This document shows positions 1-7,703 of a stretch of DNA of 9,240 nucleotides, piece after piece (within the stretch, counting starts at the first letter, position 1; each line of letters starts with the position of its first letter). The position numbers and the translations under genes are program-made. The notes beneath the pieces are model-generated. The model worked only from the letters and a program-made list of their open reading frames with translations. It was not told the DNA's origin and did not search any database. Origin of the DNA: Sneathiella sp. (GTDB taxonomy: Bacteria > Pseudomonadota > Alphaproteobacteria > Sneathiellales > Sneathiellaceae); the NCBI GenBank assembly GCA_002732675.1, contig NVRR01000113.1, forward strand, positions 1 through 9,240. Direction: 5' to 3'.

Positions 1-19
1 AACTTGCAAGATCAACCAT
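1..19 (-). CDS. tadC: Start of tadC-like gene (5' end only)
   Basis: Only the first six codons lie in the window, reading MVDLAS from an ATG at 19-17. The start is supported by an excellent Shine-Dalgarno, AGGAGG, which overlaps the tadB stop codon and sits 6 nt before the ATG. The identity is inferred from position: in Tad loci tadB is followed directly by tadC, the second inner-membrane platform protein (T2SF/GspF-like fold) that pairs with TadB. No domain can be seen, so the product name rests on synteny alone. Confidence 0.6.
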
Positions 20-28
20 ATTCGCCTC

Positions 29-1027
29 CTAAATCTCGAACCGTACCATTTTGGCCATGATGCCGACACCGGTACCGATCAATGTCAGGCCGGCGCCAAT
101 CATGTATGCCCCGCGCGGGTCCTCGACCAAGGTCATGACATAGCCGGCGTTGGCGAGCCAAAGCAGGAAAAACATAATGAACGGCAAAGAGCCGATAATC
201 CAGGCGCTGGCCCGCGCTTCCGACGACATTGCCCTGATTTTAAGCTTAATCTGGCGGCGTTTACGAAGGGTATTGGCAAGGCCACCCAATGTTTCAGCCA
301 AGTTACCACCGGTTTCCCGTTGTATTGAAATGGCAATGATCAAGAATTTAAAGTCTGGTACGTCAATACGTTTGGAAACATCCCAAAGGCCATGTTCAAG
401 AGACTGCCCGACCCGCATGGCATCGGCGACACCCCGAAATTCTTTACCAACAGGATCTGGGGCATCATTACCCACCGTAACGATGCCTTCGCTGATGGGA
501 AGGCCCGCCCGCAAGCCGCGACAAAGCAATTCGATAGATTCTGGAAAAAATTTCATGAATTTTTTCACCCGTCGATTGCCCAAATACCCGATAGTAAAGT
601 GCGGGAAGAACAATCCTGAGACAATTCCAATCGGAATTGCCAAGAATAACGGTAGGTCATATAGCAAATTGCCAAAGACAATGATAATCGCCATCAACAT
701 AACGGTGATCATCGCATATTGGAAAATAGTCACTTTAAGACCTGTCTTTTCAAGACGAAATCTGAGCAAGTCTGGATTGGGAATTAGCTTCCTTAAAAAT
801 ACGTCAAGAATCTTCAGACCACTTGTTTCCTCAGATATACGGGCTGATTCCCGCGCCTTTGTCGGCTTGCGGGTCACAGTTTGACCTGTGCCGATTTCAT
901 TAAGTCGCCGTTTCGCCATCGCCGAATGGTCAGTTCCACCAGCAAAGGCAAAAACAAGAAGCAACGAAATAACAAGCGTTGCCCCTCCGACAACCAACAT
1001 CATGGTCAACTGGTCAGCAGGCATCAT
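29..1027 (-). CDS. tadB: Tad pilus inner-membrane platform protein TadB
   Basis: TadB is an integral inner-membrane protein of the GspF/PilC family; with TadC it forms the platform on which the CpaF ATPase acts to add or remove Flp subunits. The 332-residue product has a membrane segment near residues 9-29, a cytoplasmic linker, a pair of hydrophobic segments at about 103-143, the T2SF domain at about 157-285 (a 'PESIELLCRGLRAGLPISEG' stretch and 'RETGGNLAETL', both hallmarks), then two C-terminal membrane segments at about 276-296 and 307-326. Length is normal for the family. The ATG overlaps the cpaF stop as ATGA and has GGGAG 5 nt upstream, so translation is probably coupled to cpaF; a second ATG follows immediately and could also be used. 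Confidence 0.95.
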   Translation of the reverse strand: MMPADQLTMMLVVGGATLVISLLLVFAFAGGTDHSAMAKRRLNEIGTGQTVTRKPTKARESARISEETSGLKILDVFLRKLIPNPDLLRFRLEKTGLKVTIFQYAMITVMLMAIIIVFGNLLYDLPLFLAIPIGIVSGLFFPHFTIGYLGNRRVKKFMKFFPESIELLCRGLRAGLPISEGIVTVGNDAPDPVGKEFRGVADAMRVGQSLEHGLWDVSKRIDVPDFKFLIIAISIQRETGGNLAETLGGLANTLRKRRQIKLKIRAMSSEARASAWIIGSLPFIMFFLLWLANAGYVMTLVEDPRGAYMIGAGLTLIGTGVGIMAKMVRFEI

Positions 1028-2895
1028 ATCGCTCCCAACAACATTTTTTCTAAACCAAAATAGGCTGCCCGCGGGGCGAAATGAGGTCGCAGTCCGGTAG
1101 ATTTAAATTCACCGAGCAAGCGCCCGCCTTTGTCTTCCCCGTGGAATTCATACCAGAAGAGATCCTGCATGGTGATCACATCCTCTTCCATGCCGACGAC
1201 TTCCGAAATATAGGTAATGCGCCGAACACCGTCACGCATGCGGCTAATCTGTACGATCAGATCAATGGCCGACGCGATCTGTGTTCTAACCGCTTTTGCT
1301 GGCAGATTGACACTTGACATCCCAACCATATTTTCAAGCCGCGTCAACGCTTCGCGCGGACGGTTCGCATGAATTGTGGAGAGCGAGCCATCATGACCGG
1401 TATTCATGGCTTGCAGCATATCAATCGCTTCACTGCCACGAATCTCACCGAGGATAATGCGGTCGGGGCGCATACGCAGCGCATTTTTCAGCAAATCACG
1501 CATGGATATCTCACCGCCACCTTCAAGGTTGGCGGTTCGCGTTTCAAGACGGACGACATGCGGCTGTTGCAATTGCAGCTCGGCTGCATCCTCAATGGTT
1601 ACAATCCGCTCGCCCGGATCAATCAATTGCGAAATCGCATTCAACATGGTGGTTTTACCAGATCCCGTACCGCCGGAAATCAGGATATTCAGGCGGCAGC
1701 GACCCGCCACACGTAAAACCGTTGCGGCTGCGGGAGACAGATTTTGTTGCTTTTCCATTACATCAAGCGTGATTTTCTGCTTGGCAAATTTACGAATGGA
1801 AATGGACGGCCCATCAATGGCCAGCGGCGGAATAATGATATTAACACGACTACCGTCAGCCAAACGTGCATCTACCAACGGACTGGTTTCATCGACACGG
1901 CGGCCGACATGGCTGACAATTCGGCTGGCAATACTCATCACATGGGCATTATCCCGGAACTGACAGTCAGACAGAATCAGCTTACCTTTTTGTTCAATAA
2001 AAACCTGTTTCGGCCCATTGACCATGATATCCGTGATCGAATCATCCGCAAGCAATGGCTCCAGCGGTCCCAGCCCGAGCATGTCATGCATCAGGCTTTC
2101 GGTCAGTTCACGTTGTTCGCGCTGATTGAGCTGAATGCGCTCCTCGATGAGAATATCCGTAATAATATCAGAAATATCACGGGCGAGATCCAGCCGATCC
2201 ATCGTCACGGCTGCACTAATATCGATACGCTCCATCAACAAGGGCTGGACGACTGCCTTGATACTCTCAAGGTGGGCGTTGATTTTAATGCCTGTCGTTT
2301 CTGGTGCCATGGACAGATTGAGTAATGAGGCCGCCGCAGCGTCCTCTTTTTCATCTTTCTCCATTGCATTCTGGGCTAGGGGAACAAAAGGTTCCTCAAT
2401 CCTATCGTCATCTTCGGGATCGTAAGATGTCACGCTCTGAATTACGGACGGCTGATCGAATTCGGCTTTCACCTCGACGGGCGCAATTGGATCAGCGCCG
2501 AAAACGGTCACCCCTTCTTCAACAATCTGCGTGGAACTGGTACCAGAAAATTCAGCATCTCGCTCTTGAGCCGCGAGGTCACGAATTTCGCCAATGGTAC
2601 TTTTCTTTTTCTCAATTTCACCCCAAAGGCCGACCGTCAAGTCATTGACCAATGTCCGCTGCTCCAGAACGTTAAGCGCCACTTTCTCCCGTTTCATTGC
2701 ATCGCGGACAAAAGACTTTACATGCTGGGCCACAACGGAGCGATTTTCATCAGGGGAAATCTCAGGCAAAAGCGCCTTGACAACTTCCGGCGTGAATTTT
2801 GCCAGAAGGTCAGCCGCATTCGGCCCCGCCACGCTTGGCACAGTAGGAATGGCTTTCGCCTTACTGTCCGCTGAAGATGATCGCCATAAACTCAC
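1024..2895 (-). CDS. cpaF: Tad pilus assembly ATPase CpaF/TadA
   Basis: CpaF is the hexameric secretion ATPase (GspE/VirB11-like, T2SE family) that powers Flp pilus assembly at the cytoplasmic face of the inner membrane. The 623-residue product has the family N-terminal helical module at about 210-280 ending in 'GLGPLEPLL', the N-domain motif 'ITDIMVNG' at 287-294, Walker A GGTGSGKT at 408-415, a Walker B-type 'RIILGEIRG' with Glu484, and the His box 'STIHANRP' near 506-513. It is longer than the usual 450-550 residues because of about 200 extra N-terminal residues, including a second copy of the helical module (about 51-95) and an acidic linker (about 100-200). The start is a GTG 3 nt after the cpaE stop; there is no in-frame ATG before codon 67, and the ribosome-binding site is weak (GGGG), so coupling to cpaE is likely. 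The core assignment is firm; the exact start less so. Confidence 0.96.
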   Translation of the reverse strand: MSLWRSSSADSKAKAIPTVPSVAGPNAADLLAKFTPEVVKALLPEISPDENRSVVAQHVKSFVRDAMKREKVALNVLEQRTLVNDLTVGLWGEIEKKKSTIGEIRDLAAQERDAEFSGTSSTQIVEEGVTVFGADPIAPVEVKAEFDQPSVIQSVTSYDPEDDDRIEEPFVPLAQNAMEKDEKEDAAAASLLNLSMAPETTGIKINAHLESIKAVVQPLLMERIDISAAVTMDRLDLARDISDIITDILIEERIQLNQREQRELTESLMHDMLGLGPLEPLLADDSITDIMVNGPKQVFIEQKGKLILSDCQFRDNAHVMSIASRIVSHVGRRVDETSPLVDARLADGSRVNIIIPPLAIDGPSISIRKFAKQKITLDVMEKQQNLSPAAATVLRVAGRCRLNILISGGTGSGKTTMLNAISQLIDPGERIVTIEDAAELQLQQPHVVRLETRTANLEGGGEISMRDLLKNALRMRPDRIILGEIRGSEAIDMLQAMNTGHDGSLSTIHANRPREALTRLENMVGMSSVNLPAKAVRTQIASAIDLIVQISRMRDGVRRITYISEVVGMEEDVITMQDLFWYEFHGEDKGGRLLGEFKSTGLRPHFAPRAAYFGLEKMLLGAI

Positions 2896-2898
2896 GCT

Positions 2899-4140
2899 TT
2901 AAGCCCCACATCTTTTTTTCTTTTTACCGCCGGATACAACGCTGAAGAGGCCCTTCTTTTTCTTTGGCTCTTCAAAACCGGAGACATCCGCGGCCAGTTC
3001 CCGCAAGATCTTTGCGATGGGCGACTTCGCCGCCACTTCACCAATTGCCTTACCGGCATTTGCGCATATGGTCAGTGTTTTGGATTCTTCTGGAAGGACG
3101 TAATCGATTTTTTCATTGAGCCCTCGCTCAAAGTCCACTTTCGAAACCTGCGCTGCCCGATCAGAACCAACCCGGCTGACAATTTTCAGAATACGGCCTT
3201 TCGTCTGCAAGGACGTCATTGCCTGGGTTATACGATTTATGTCACGAATGCCGGCAAGTGACTGGTCTGAGACAAGAATCACCGTATCGGCAGAAGCCAA
3301 CAAGGCACCTTGCGTCGGCAGCAGATGCCGCGGCAGATCGACGATAACCTGATTATAGTCCTGACTGACTTCACCAATAAGCGCGTCAATGGATTCTTCA
3401 GTTAAGTTCACCAATTCATCGATCGGTTCTTCCGTGCCGAGAACAGCAAGACGCTCGCCCGCTTTTACGATCGCACTATCAAGAAACAGCTTATCGAGCC
3501 GATGCGGGTTTTCAAGTGCTTCGCGGAAACCACCGCCTGTCTCAATATCTAGCGACAATGTTGTCGTCCCGAAATGCAGGTCCATATCCAGCAAAGCTGT
3601 TGCGAGCTTTTGTTCGTTGGCCATAATCCACGCCAGATTGGTCGCGATGGTCGTCGCCCCAACACCGCCGCGGACGCCGACGAGAACTGTCAGCCGTCCA
3701 CTTTGCGCCGCTTGCAAAGCGACATTCCGACGATCTACATTCTCAACAGCATCTTGCAAAACTTCTTTCGTTAAGGGTTTTACAAGATAATCTCTTGCTC
3801 CAAGCGCCACCATCTTGCGGAACGTGCCGACATCGTCAGATGTTCCCAAAATAATCAGTGTGTTCTCGGCGCCAACCTTCCGGATAAGACGGGTAATGTC
3901 CCCATCAGGATCGAGACTTTTGCTGATATCGGCCAAAACAACTTTTGGCGAGTTCCCCGGCTCGATTCGATTTAAGGCTTCGGCGATACCGCCGTCCTTC
4001 GTCGCGTCATTGGAAAAGTCCAGTGCTGAACAGACTTCCCGGCTGACGGCGAGCGATTCGTCGTCATCCACAAACGCCATAAAGTCTTCGCAGACCTGGG
4101 TTCCGAATAGCGTACTTAAATTTGATGCTGAGTTGCCCAT
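2899..4140 (-). CDS. cpaE: Pilus assembly/localisation protein CpaE (TadZ)
   Basis: CpaE/TadZ is a ParA/MinD-superfamily protein that places the Tad machine in the cell, often at a pole. The 413-residue product has an atypical receiver domain at about 19-140 (ending 'ALGARDYLVKPLTKE', which keeps the receiver KP motif) followed by a MinD-like domain from about 148. Its deviant Walker A reads RGGVGATT (157-164): arginine replaces the signature lysine and alanine the P-loop lysine. From memory this is common in alphaproteobacterial CpaE and suggests weak or absent ATP hydrolysis. Other superfamily motifs are 'LLDMDLHFGT' near 183 and 'QVIVDLPR' near 264. The C-terminus is a lysine-rich tail with two KKKK blocks (393-396 and 406-409). 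The ATG start has GGGAG about 9 nt upstream; that ribosome-binding site overlaps the cpaD stop (TAAGGGAG), with a gap of 14 nt. Confidence 0.93.
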   Translation of the reverse strand: MGNSASNLSTLFGTQVCEDFMAFVDDDESLAVSREVCSALDFSNDATKDGGIAEALNRIEPGNSPKVVLADISKSLDPDGDITRLIRKVGAENTLIILGTSDDVGTFRKMVALGARDYLVKPLTKEVLQDAVENVDRRNVALQAAQSGRLTVLVGVRGGVGATTIATNLAWIMANEQKLATALLDMDLHFGTTTLSLDIETGGGFREALENPHRLDKLFLDSAIVKAGERLAVLGTEEPIDELVNLTEESIDALIGEVSQDYNQVIVDLPRHLLPTQGALLASADTVILVSDQSLAGIRDINRITQAMTSLQTKGRILKIVSRVGSDRAAQVSKVDFERGLNEKIDYVLPEESKTLTICANAGKAIGEVAAKSPIAKILRELAADVSGFEEPKKKKGLFSVVSGGKKKKRCGA

Positions 4141-4154
4141 ACTATTAGTCTCCC

Positions 4155-4847
4155 TTATTCGCTGCCTGAACCGCTTGAGCCGCCTGATGATGAAGAACCA
4201 GTGCTAGCGCGATATTTCTCAACGGCTTTCGCCGCGCGCTCGCCCATTGCCGGATCTTCGCTCGCCGGATCAATCAAATCTTTCGGGTTTGCCAACATCC
4301 CAGCCAGCGCTGATGCATTGGCGCACCCCATGTAGGGTAATGGCAGATTTTGATAATCAAGCGCTCTCGGCTTGTGCCAACCCTTTTCACAGCTGGGGTC
4401 CACCGTCGCCACATATTTCACGAAATAAACGCGGAGTGAGTTGGCGCCACTTTCACGAGTTGTGCGAGGAGATACCTCGAACCCCCGTTCCTGAAGAAAT
4501 TCCGCCACGTCGCCGAAGCGCCGCTCATTCAGACCATCGCTTCCCTGAAAAGTCGGAAGTTCGACTTCCACCGGTTCGCCGAAGCCAATGTCCTGCGCGT
4601 CAATGAAGCCAAGCAGCCTACCTTTTTCAAGGTCACTTAACCCAGCCCGGCCCGGACCAAAGTCCACGATAACGGTTGGTGTCAATTCACTGACTGTTAT
4701 CTTCTTTTCAAGCGTGGCATTCTCAGGATTAGCCGTATTCTCATAATCGCCAAGAATGAACTCTGCAGGACCACATGATGCCGTTGCCAACAACAACATC
4801 ATTAAGCCGGCTTGCGGGAGTTTCTTCTTTAAAATTGTGCGTTTCAT
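4155..4847 (-). CDS. cpaD: Tad pilus lipoprotein CpaD
   Basis: CpaD is the lipoprotein partner of the CpaC secretin, anchored in the outer membrane. The 230-residue product starts with a basic stretch and a hydrophobic segment that runs into a lipobox-like 'LLATASC' with Cys25; the -3 position is Thr rather than Leu, so the site is not canonical. The family signature is the C-terminal block 'GCANASALAGMLANPKDL' starting near residue 174, with Cys153 and Cys175 able to form a disulfide. The protein ends in a Ser/Gly-rich low-complexity tail (about 214-229). An in-frame TTG one codon upstream (4850) is possible, but the ATG at 4847 has GGAG at an ideal 8-nt spacing, so I place the start there. 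It lies 5 nt after the cpaC stop. Confidence 0.88.
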   Translation of the reverse strand: MKRTILKKKLPQAGLMMLLLATASCGPAEFILGDYENTANPENATLEKKITVSELTPTVIVDFGPGRAGLSDLEKGRLLGFIDAQDIGFGEPVEVELPTFQGSDGLNERRFGDVAEFLQERGFEVSPRTTRESGANSLRVYFVKYVATVDPSCEKGWHKPRALDYQNLPLPYMGCANASALAGMLANPKDLIDPASEDPAMGERAAKAVEKYRASTGSSSSGGSSGSGSE

Positions 4848-4852
4848 CAAAT

Positions 4853-6247
4853 CTACTCCAAAATAAAGCCAGCAGGACCCGCGAGTTTGACATCGCTTTC
4901 TGCCGTGTTTTTCGGCTTAGCGGCCGATGATGTCGGCCGAAAATTCACTCCATCTACATAGAGATCTTTGTTGGTTGGCGGAATATAGCCATCCGTGGGC
5001 TCAGCGATCCTAGAGTTCGATGGCCTAACGAGGTATGGCGTTACAATGATGAGCAACTCCGTTTCATTTCTCTGAAAAGAGGCGGACCGGAATAGCGCAC
5101 CTAAAATCGGGATATCCCCCAACAAGGGCGTCTTGGAAATATTGTTATCACCGTCATTGCTTAACAAACCGCCGATCGCAAAGCTTTGGCCGCTGGCAAG
5201 TTCAACTGTCGTTGATACACGACGTGTCAGTAAGGATTGAATAAAAGCGCCACCGACATTAATTGCAGAGGTTGAAGAAAGCTGACTCACTTCTGGACTT
5301 ACCTGCAGATTGATGAGGTTATCACCGACAATCGTTGGCGTGAACGACAGGGAGACACCGAAAGGTTTATACTCAACCGTAACGGCGCCATCTTCCTGTG
5401 GCACCGGGATTGGAAATTCGCCACCTGCCAAAAATTCTGCCGTTTCGCCGGAAAGCGCTGTCAAGTTCGGTTCCGCCAAAATGGTCAGCAAACCTTCTTC
5501 GTTTAGGGCATCTACCAATCCAGTGACAGACACATTGCCGTCTGTATAGTTACCAAAATAGTTTGTGCCCGCACCTAAACGGGTAAAATCATCTGCACCA
5601 CTGATAATATTTGTTGGCGTCGCAAAGCCCAGAACGGCGTCACCAATTCTCCCTAACGCCTCCCAGTTAAAGCCAAATTGTTTGGTCACAGATCGCGACA
5701 CTTCAGCTATGCGAACACGCAGATTGACCTGCATCGCGCCCGCCACATCAATACGGTTAAAGACAGTACCTCCCCCTAAATAGAGGTCTGCCATACGGCG
5801 GGCATCTTCGGCCTGAGCGGCTGTCTTGACATTTCCGGTCAACATAATGCCGGTGGGCGTCGAGCGCGCCATCAAGCCACCGTTTGGACTGATCGTCGTC
5901 AAAGATTCATTGAGAGACGTTACGTCATGGGTGATCGTCACCGGGGAATTCAACAAAACCCGGCCCTTGCTGTCCAGTGCGAACAGATTTGTGCTGCCGG
6001 TGCCTTTCCCGAAAACATAAATGATGGTCGGCGATTGCACTTGAACATCGGCAAGTTCAGGATTGCCGATAAAGACAGATGTTGCCGGTTTATCCAGCTC
6101 CACCAGTATCCCCGAATTCAGGGTCAGTGCCAGGATATCACCCTTGGCGTTGATGACCTTCGCGGCATTCACGGATGACGGAGCCGTTACAGCTAACATC
6201 AAGCCCACAGTAAACGCGGCTATCGGCGTAAATAATTTCGTTAGCAT
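4853..6247 (-). CDS. cpaC: Tad pilus outer-membrane secretin CpaC (RcpA)
   Basis: CpaC forms the multimeric outer-membrane channel through which the Flp pilus leaves the cell. The 464-residue product begins with a Sec signal peptide (hydrophobic about 9-22, likely cleavage after 'SSVNA' near residue 28). It then has the N-terminal pilus-secretin domain (about 33-105, with 'GNPELADVQV'), a BON-like domain (about 110-165, with 'TGIMLTGNVKT'), and the secretin domain from about 170 to 410. Secretin hallmarks are 'AEPNLTALSGETAEFLAGGE' (258-277), 'TPLLGDIPILGALFR' (373-387) and the final strand 'ELLIIVTPYLVRP' (397-409). The length is normal. The ATG has AAGGAG at 8 nt, overlapping the cpaB stop (TAAGGAG). 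Its last codon plus stop (GAG TAG) provides the ribosome-binding site for cpaD. Confidence 0.96.
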   Translation of the reverse strand: MLTKLFTPIAAFTVGLMLAVTAPSSVNAAKVINAKGDILALTLNSGILVELDKPATSVFIGNPELADVQVQSPTIIYVFGKGTGSTNLFALDSKGRVLLNSPVTITHDVTSLNESLTTISPNGGLMARSTPTGIMLTGNVKTAAQAEDARRMADLYLGGGTVFNRIDVAGAMQVNLRVRIAEVSRSVTKQFGFNWEALGRIGDAVLGFATPTNIISGADDFTRLGAGTNYFGNYTDGNVSVTGLVDALNEEGLLTILAEPNLTALSGETAEFLAGGEFPIPVPQEDGAVTVEYKPFGVSLSFTPTIVGDNLINLQVSPEVSQLSSTSAINVGGAFIQSLLTRRVSTTVELASGQSFAIGGLLSNDGDNNISKTPLLGDIPILGALFRSASFQRNETELLIIVTPYLVRPSNSRIAEPTDGYIPPTNKDLYVDGVNFRPTSSAAKPKNTAESDVKLAGPAGFILE

Positions 6248-6259
6248 TGAGACTACTCC

Positions 6260-7150
6260 TTAGTCGAACAACTTCTGCTTGGCTTCACCGGCTCTGACAA
6301 CATTGATAACGGTTGTCGGAATACCAGTGCGACGCGGACCGGCAATAAGCGAGCTTGCTTCACTATCCCAGGTATGGCCGCGGCCACGTTCTTTTTTGAA
6401 AGCGATTTCACCTGATTTATTTTCATAATCAATACGCGCCAAACTCCGCAGGGATAAGCTCAATTTACCGAGCTGTGTTGCAACCGCAATAATCTCAGCT
6501 TGTTTGGGAGTTACTTCCAATGTGGTAATGCGACGGATGGCCGCCGTACCTTCCTGGTCGTTGGTCGATTGATCCATGGCAACGACGCGAACATCCGTCA
6601 AAACCGTTTCACTTGCTCGGCGTGCTGCCGCAGAGCCGTCGCTTTCCCCTTCACTCTGCGCGATAATGGCGTGGGTCAAAATCACATCGACCCGATCGCC
6701 TGGAAAGACAAACCCGGCTATACCTGAAGTTGCATCTATGGGAATTGAAACGGCACGCGTTCCGGGGTTCAGGACGGCGGCAAGAAAGCCTTGCTCACCG
6801 GAATTAATAAATCTTCCATCAGTTACAGGCTCACCAACGGCAATACCGGTACGTACAACGGTTCCGATAAATTCTTCCAGTGTTCGATTATTTTCTACGA
6901 TATACATTTCTTCAAGATCGTCGCCATCGGGCCAAGGCTGCCATTTCAGCTGTTTTTCCTGCACCAGGGTACCCGCCGGCATATTGATCGCGGCGACAAG
7001 GATCTGTATTTTTGGGTCAACTGGAACTGCCGTTACCTCTGCAGTTTCACCGACAGGCTGATTTTGCTGCCCAACCCAGTTTCGGACAAACCAAATTGTG
7101 GAGCCGGTAATTAATAATGCAAAAACGATTAAAATAATTTTTCGGGCCAT
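6260..7150 (-). CDS. cpaB: Flp pilus assembly protein CpaB (RcpC)
   Basis: CpaB is a periplasmic, inner-membrane-anchored Tad component thought to act with the secretin. From the chosen ATG it has 296 residues: an N-terminal membrane segment (about 4-21) with charged residues on both sides, an SAF-type domain at about 46-115 ('ILVAAINMPAGTLV'), and the CpaB/RcpC C-terminal domain from about 122 ('NPGTRAVSIPIDATSGIAGF', 'FPGDRVDVILTH'). A TTG eight codons upstream (7174) would extend the frame, but nothing like a Shine-Dalgarno precedes it and family members begin just before the membrane segment, as 'MARKIILIVFALL' does. The ribosome-binding site before the ATG is weak (GGAAC). It is the first intact gene after the broken cpaA and has a CtrA-type box 52 nt upstream, so it probably has its own promoter. 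Confidence 0.94.
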   Translation of the reverse strand: MARKIILIVFALLITGSTIWFVRNWVGQQNQPVGETAEVTAVPVDPKIQILVAAINMPAGTLVQEKQLKWQPWPDGDDLEEMYIVENNRTLEEFIGTVVRTGIAVGEPVTDGRFINSGEQGFLAAVLNPGTRAVSIPIDATSGIAGFVFPGDRVDVILTHAIIAQSEGESDGSAAARRASETVLTDVRVVAMDQSTNDQEGTAAIRRITTLEVTPKQAEIIAVATQLGKLSLSLRSLARIDYENKSGEIAFKKERGRGHTWDSEASSLIAGPRRTGIPTTVINVVRAGEAKQKLFD

Positions 7151-7183
7151 GGTGTCAGTTCCATAATATTTCAATTAATTGAG

Positions 7184-7216
7184 AGACTAGCCCGCAAGAC
7201 ATTAATTTCAGGTTAA
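7184..7216 (-). promoter_or_regulatory. Candidate CtrA-activated promoter of cpaB
   Basis: A perfect TTAA-TTTCAGG-TTAA box (7202-7216, plus-strand reading), matching the CtrA consensus TTAA-N7-TTAA, lies upstream of cpaB. In Caulobacter, activating CtrA boxes overlap the -35 region. A weak -10-like TAGTCT (minus strand, 7189-7184) is about 22 nt from the box centre, giving a start near 7178 and a short leader of roughly 28 nt. The box is seen directly; CtrA binding and the -10 are inferred. Confidence 0.5.
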
Positions 7217-7250
7217 ATTTAGACGCTTTTCACAAGCTTAAACTGATAAT

Positions 7251-7600
7251 TTATCCATAAGCCAACAGAGCCTCAACACCCCCCAAAGCAATGGACATAC
7301 TCACAGGAAATCTGGGCTTTGGAGCATATGACGGCCTTGAAACTGAAGGCAATCTCCGTCCCCTCCCGCGTGCGTCGGTAGCCTTCCAAGCCGAAAAAAT
7401 AAATAACATTAATTCCACTACTAATCATGACGACAAGCCCGAATTCGGGTAACGTTTCCGGTCCCGTCCAGCCGATATGAAATGAGGCTGCGCATAACAA
7501 CAAACGGATATAGTAAAAGAAAGAGATTAATGGCGGGATTCGGGATTTCGGAGCTATGATAATCAGAGATCGCAGCGCAACTGACCATAAAAATGGCCAT
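7251..7600 (-). pseudogene. cpaA: Degenerate prepilin peptidase gene (cpaA/tadV remnant)
   Basis: CpaA/TadV is the A24-family aspartic prepilin peptidase of the inner membrane that removes the Flp leader peptide. This is its usual slot, between the pilins and cpaB. From the ATG at 7600 one frame gives 'AAISDYHSSEIPN' followed by 'PAINLFLLLYPFVVM', the family's first catalytic-Asp motif (SD...IPN) and next membrane segment, then stops at 7421. A second frame (to 7273) gives hydrophobic sequence with 'LLCAASFHIGWTGPETLPEF', like the region after the family GGGDxKL box. A third frame (7424-7251) ends with 'PVSMSIALGGVEALLAYG', like the family C-terminus (PYGxAIxxGxLLA). No single frame joins them, no GxGD box is in sequence order, and the whole is about 350 bp against roughly 480-510 bp for an intact gene. 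Internal deletion plus frameshifts is the simplest reading. The N-terminal match is the strongest part; no ribosome-binding site is visible. Confidence 0.62.
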
Positions 7601-7703
7601 AAATAATGTAAGATGGTTTAAGGAGTTTATCCGCGTGATTGCTTCAGTTTCGTGACTATTGCTGGGATGAACCGAAGCGGATTTTTTTGTCCGAAGCTAA
7701 CTA

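Noticed and set aside
150..884. Long plus-strand open frame (244 codons) opposite tadB
   Set aside because: It lies wholly inside tadB on the other strand, has no recognisable domain and reads as an antisense shadow.
7150..7174. Upstream TTG start for cpaB
   Set aside because: No Shine-Dalgarno precedes it, and it adds eight residues before a normal family N-terminus.
7349..7369. 'AGGDGDC' in a third frame as a surviving GxGD catalytic box of cpaA
   Set aside because: It is out of frame with both neighbouring pieces and in the wrong order relative to 'GWTGPETLPEF' if that is the post-GxGD region. It cannot be excluded under another alignment, but it is more likely chance in a G-rich stretch.
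7273..7503. Independent 76-residue minus-strand protein
   Set aside because: It begins at a TTG without a ribosome-binding site, and its content is better explained as the middle piece of the broken cpaA, with matching pieces in other frames on both sides.
7672..7700. Intrinsic terminator around the T7 run below the second pilin
   Set aside because: The T-run is on the plus strand and its preceding stem is only three pairs (CCG/CGG); for minus-strand transcripts it is an A-run. The repeated GCTTCGG there is direct, not inverted.
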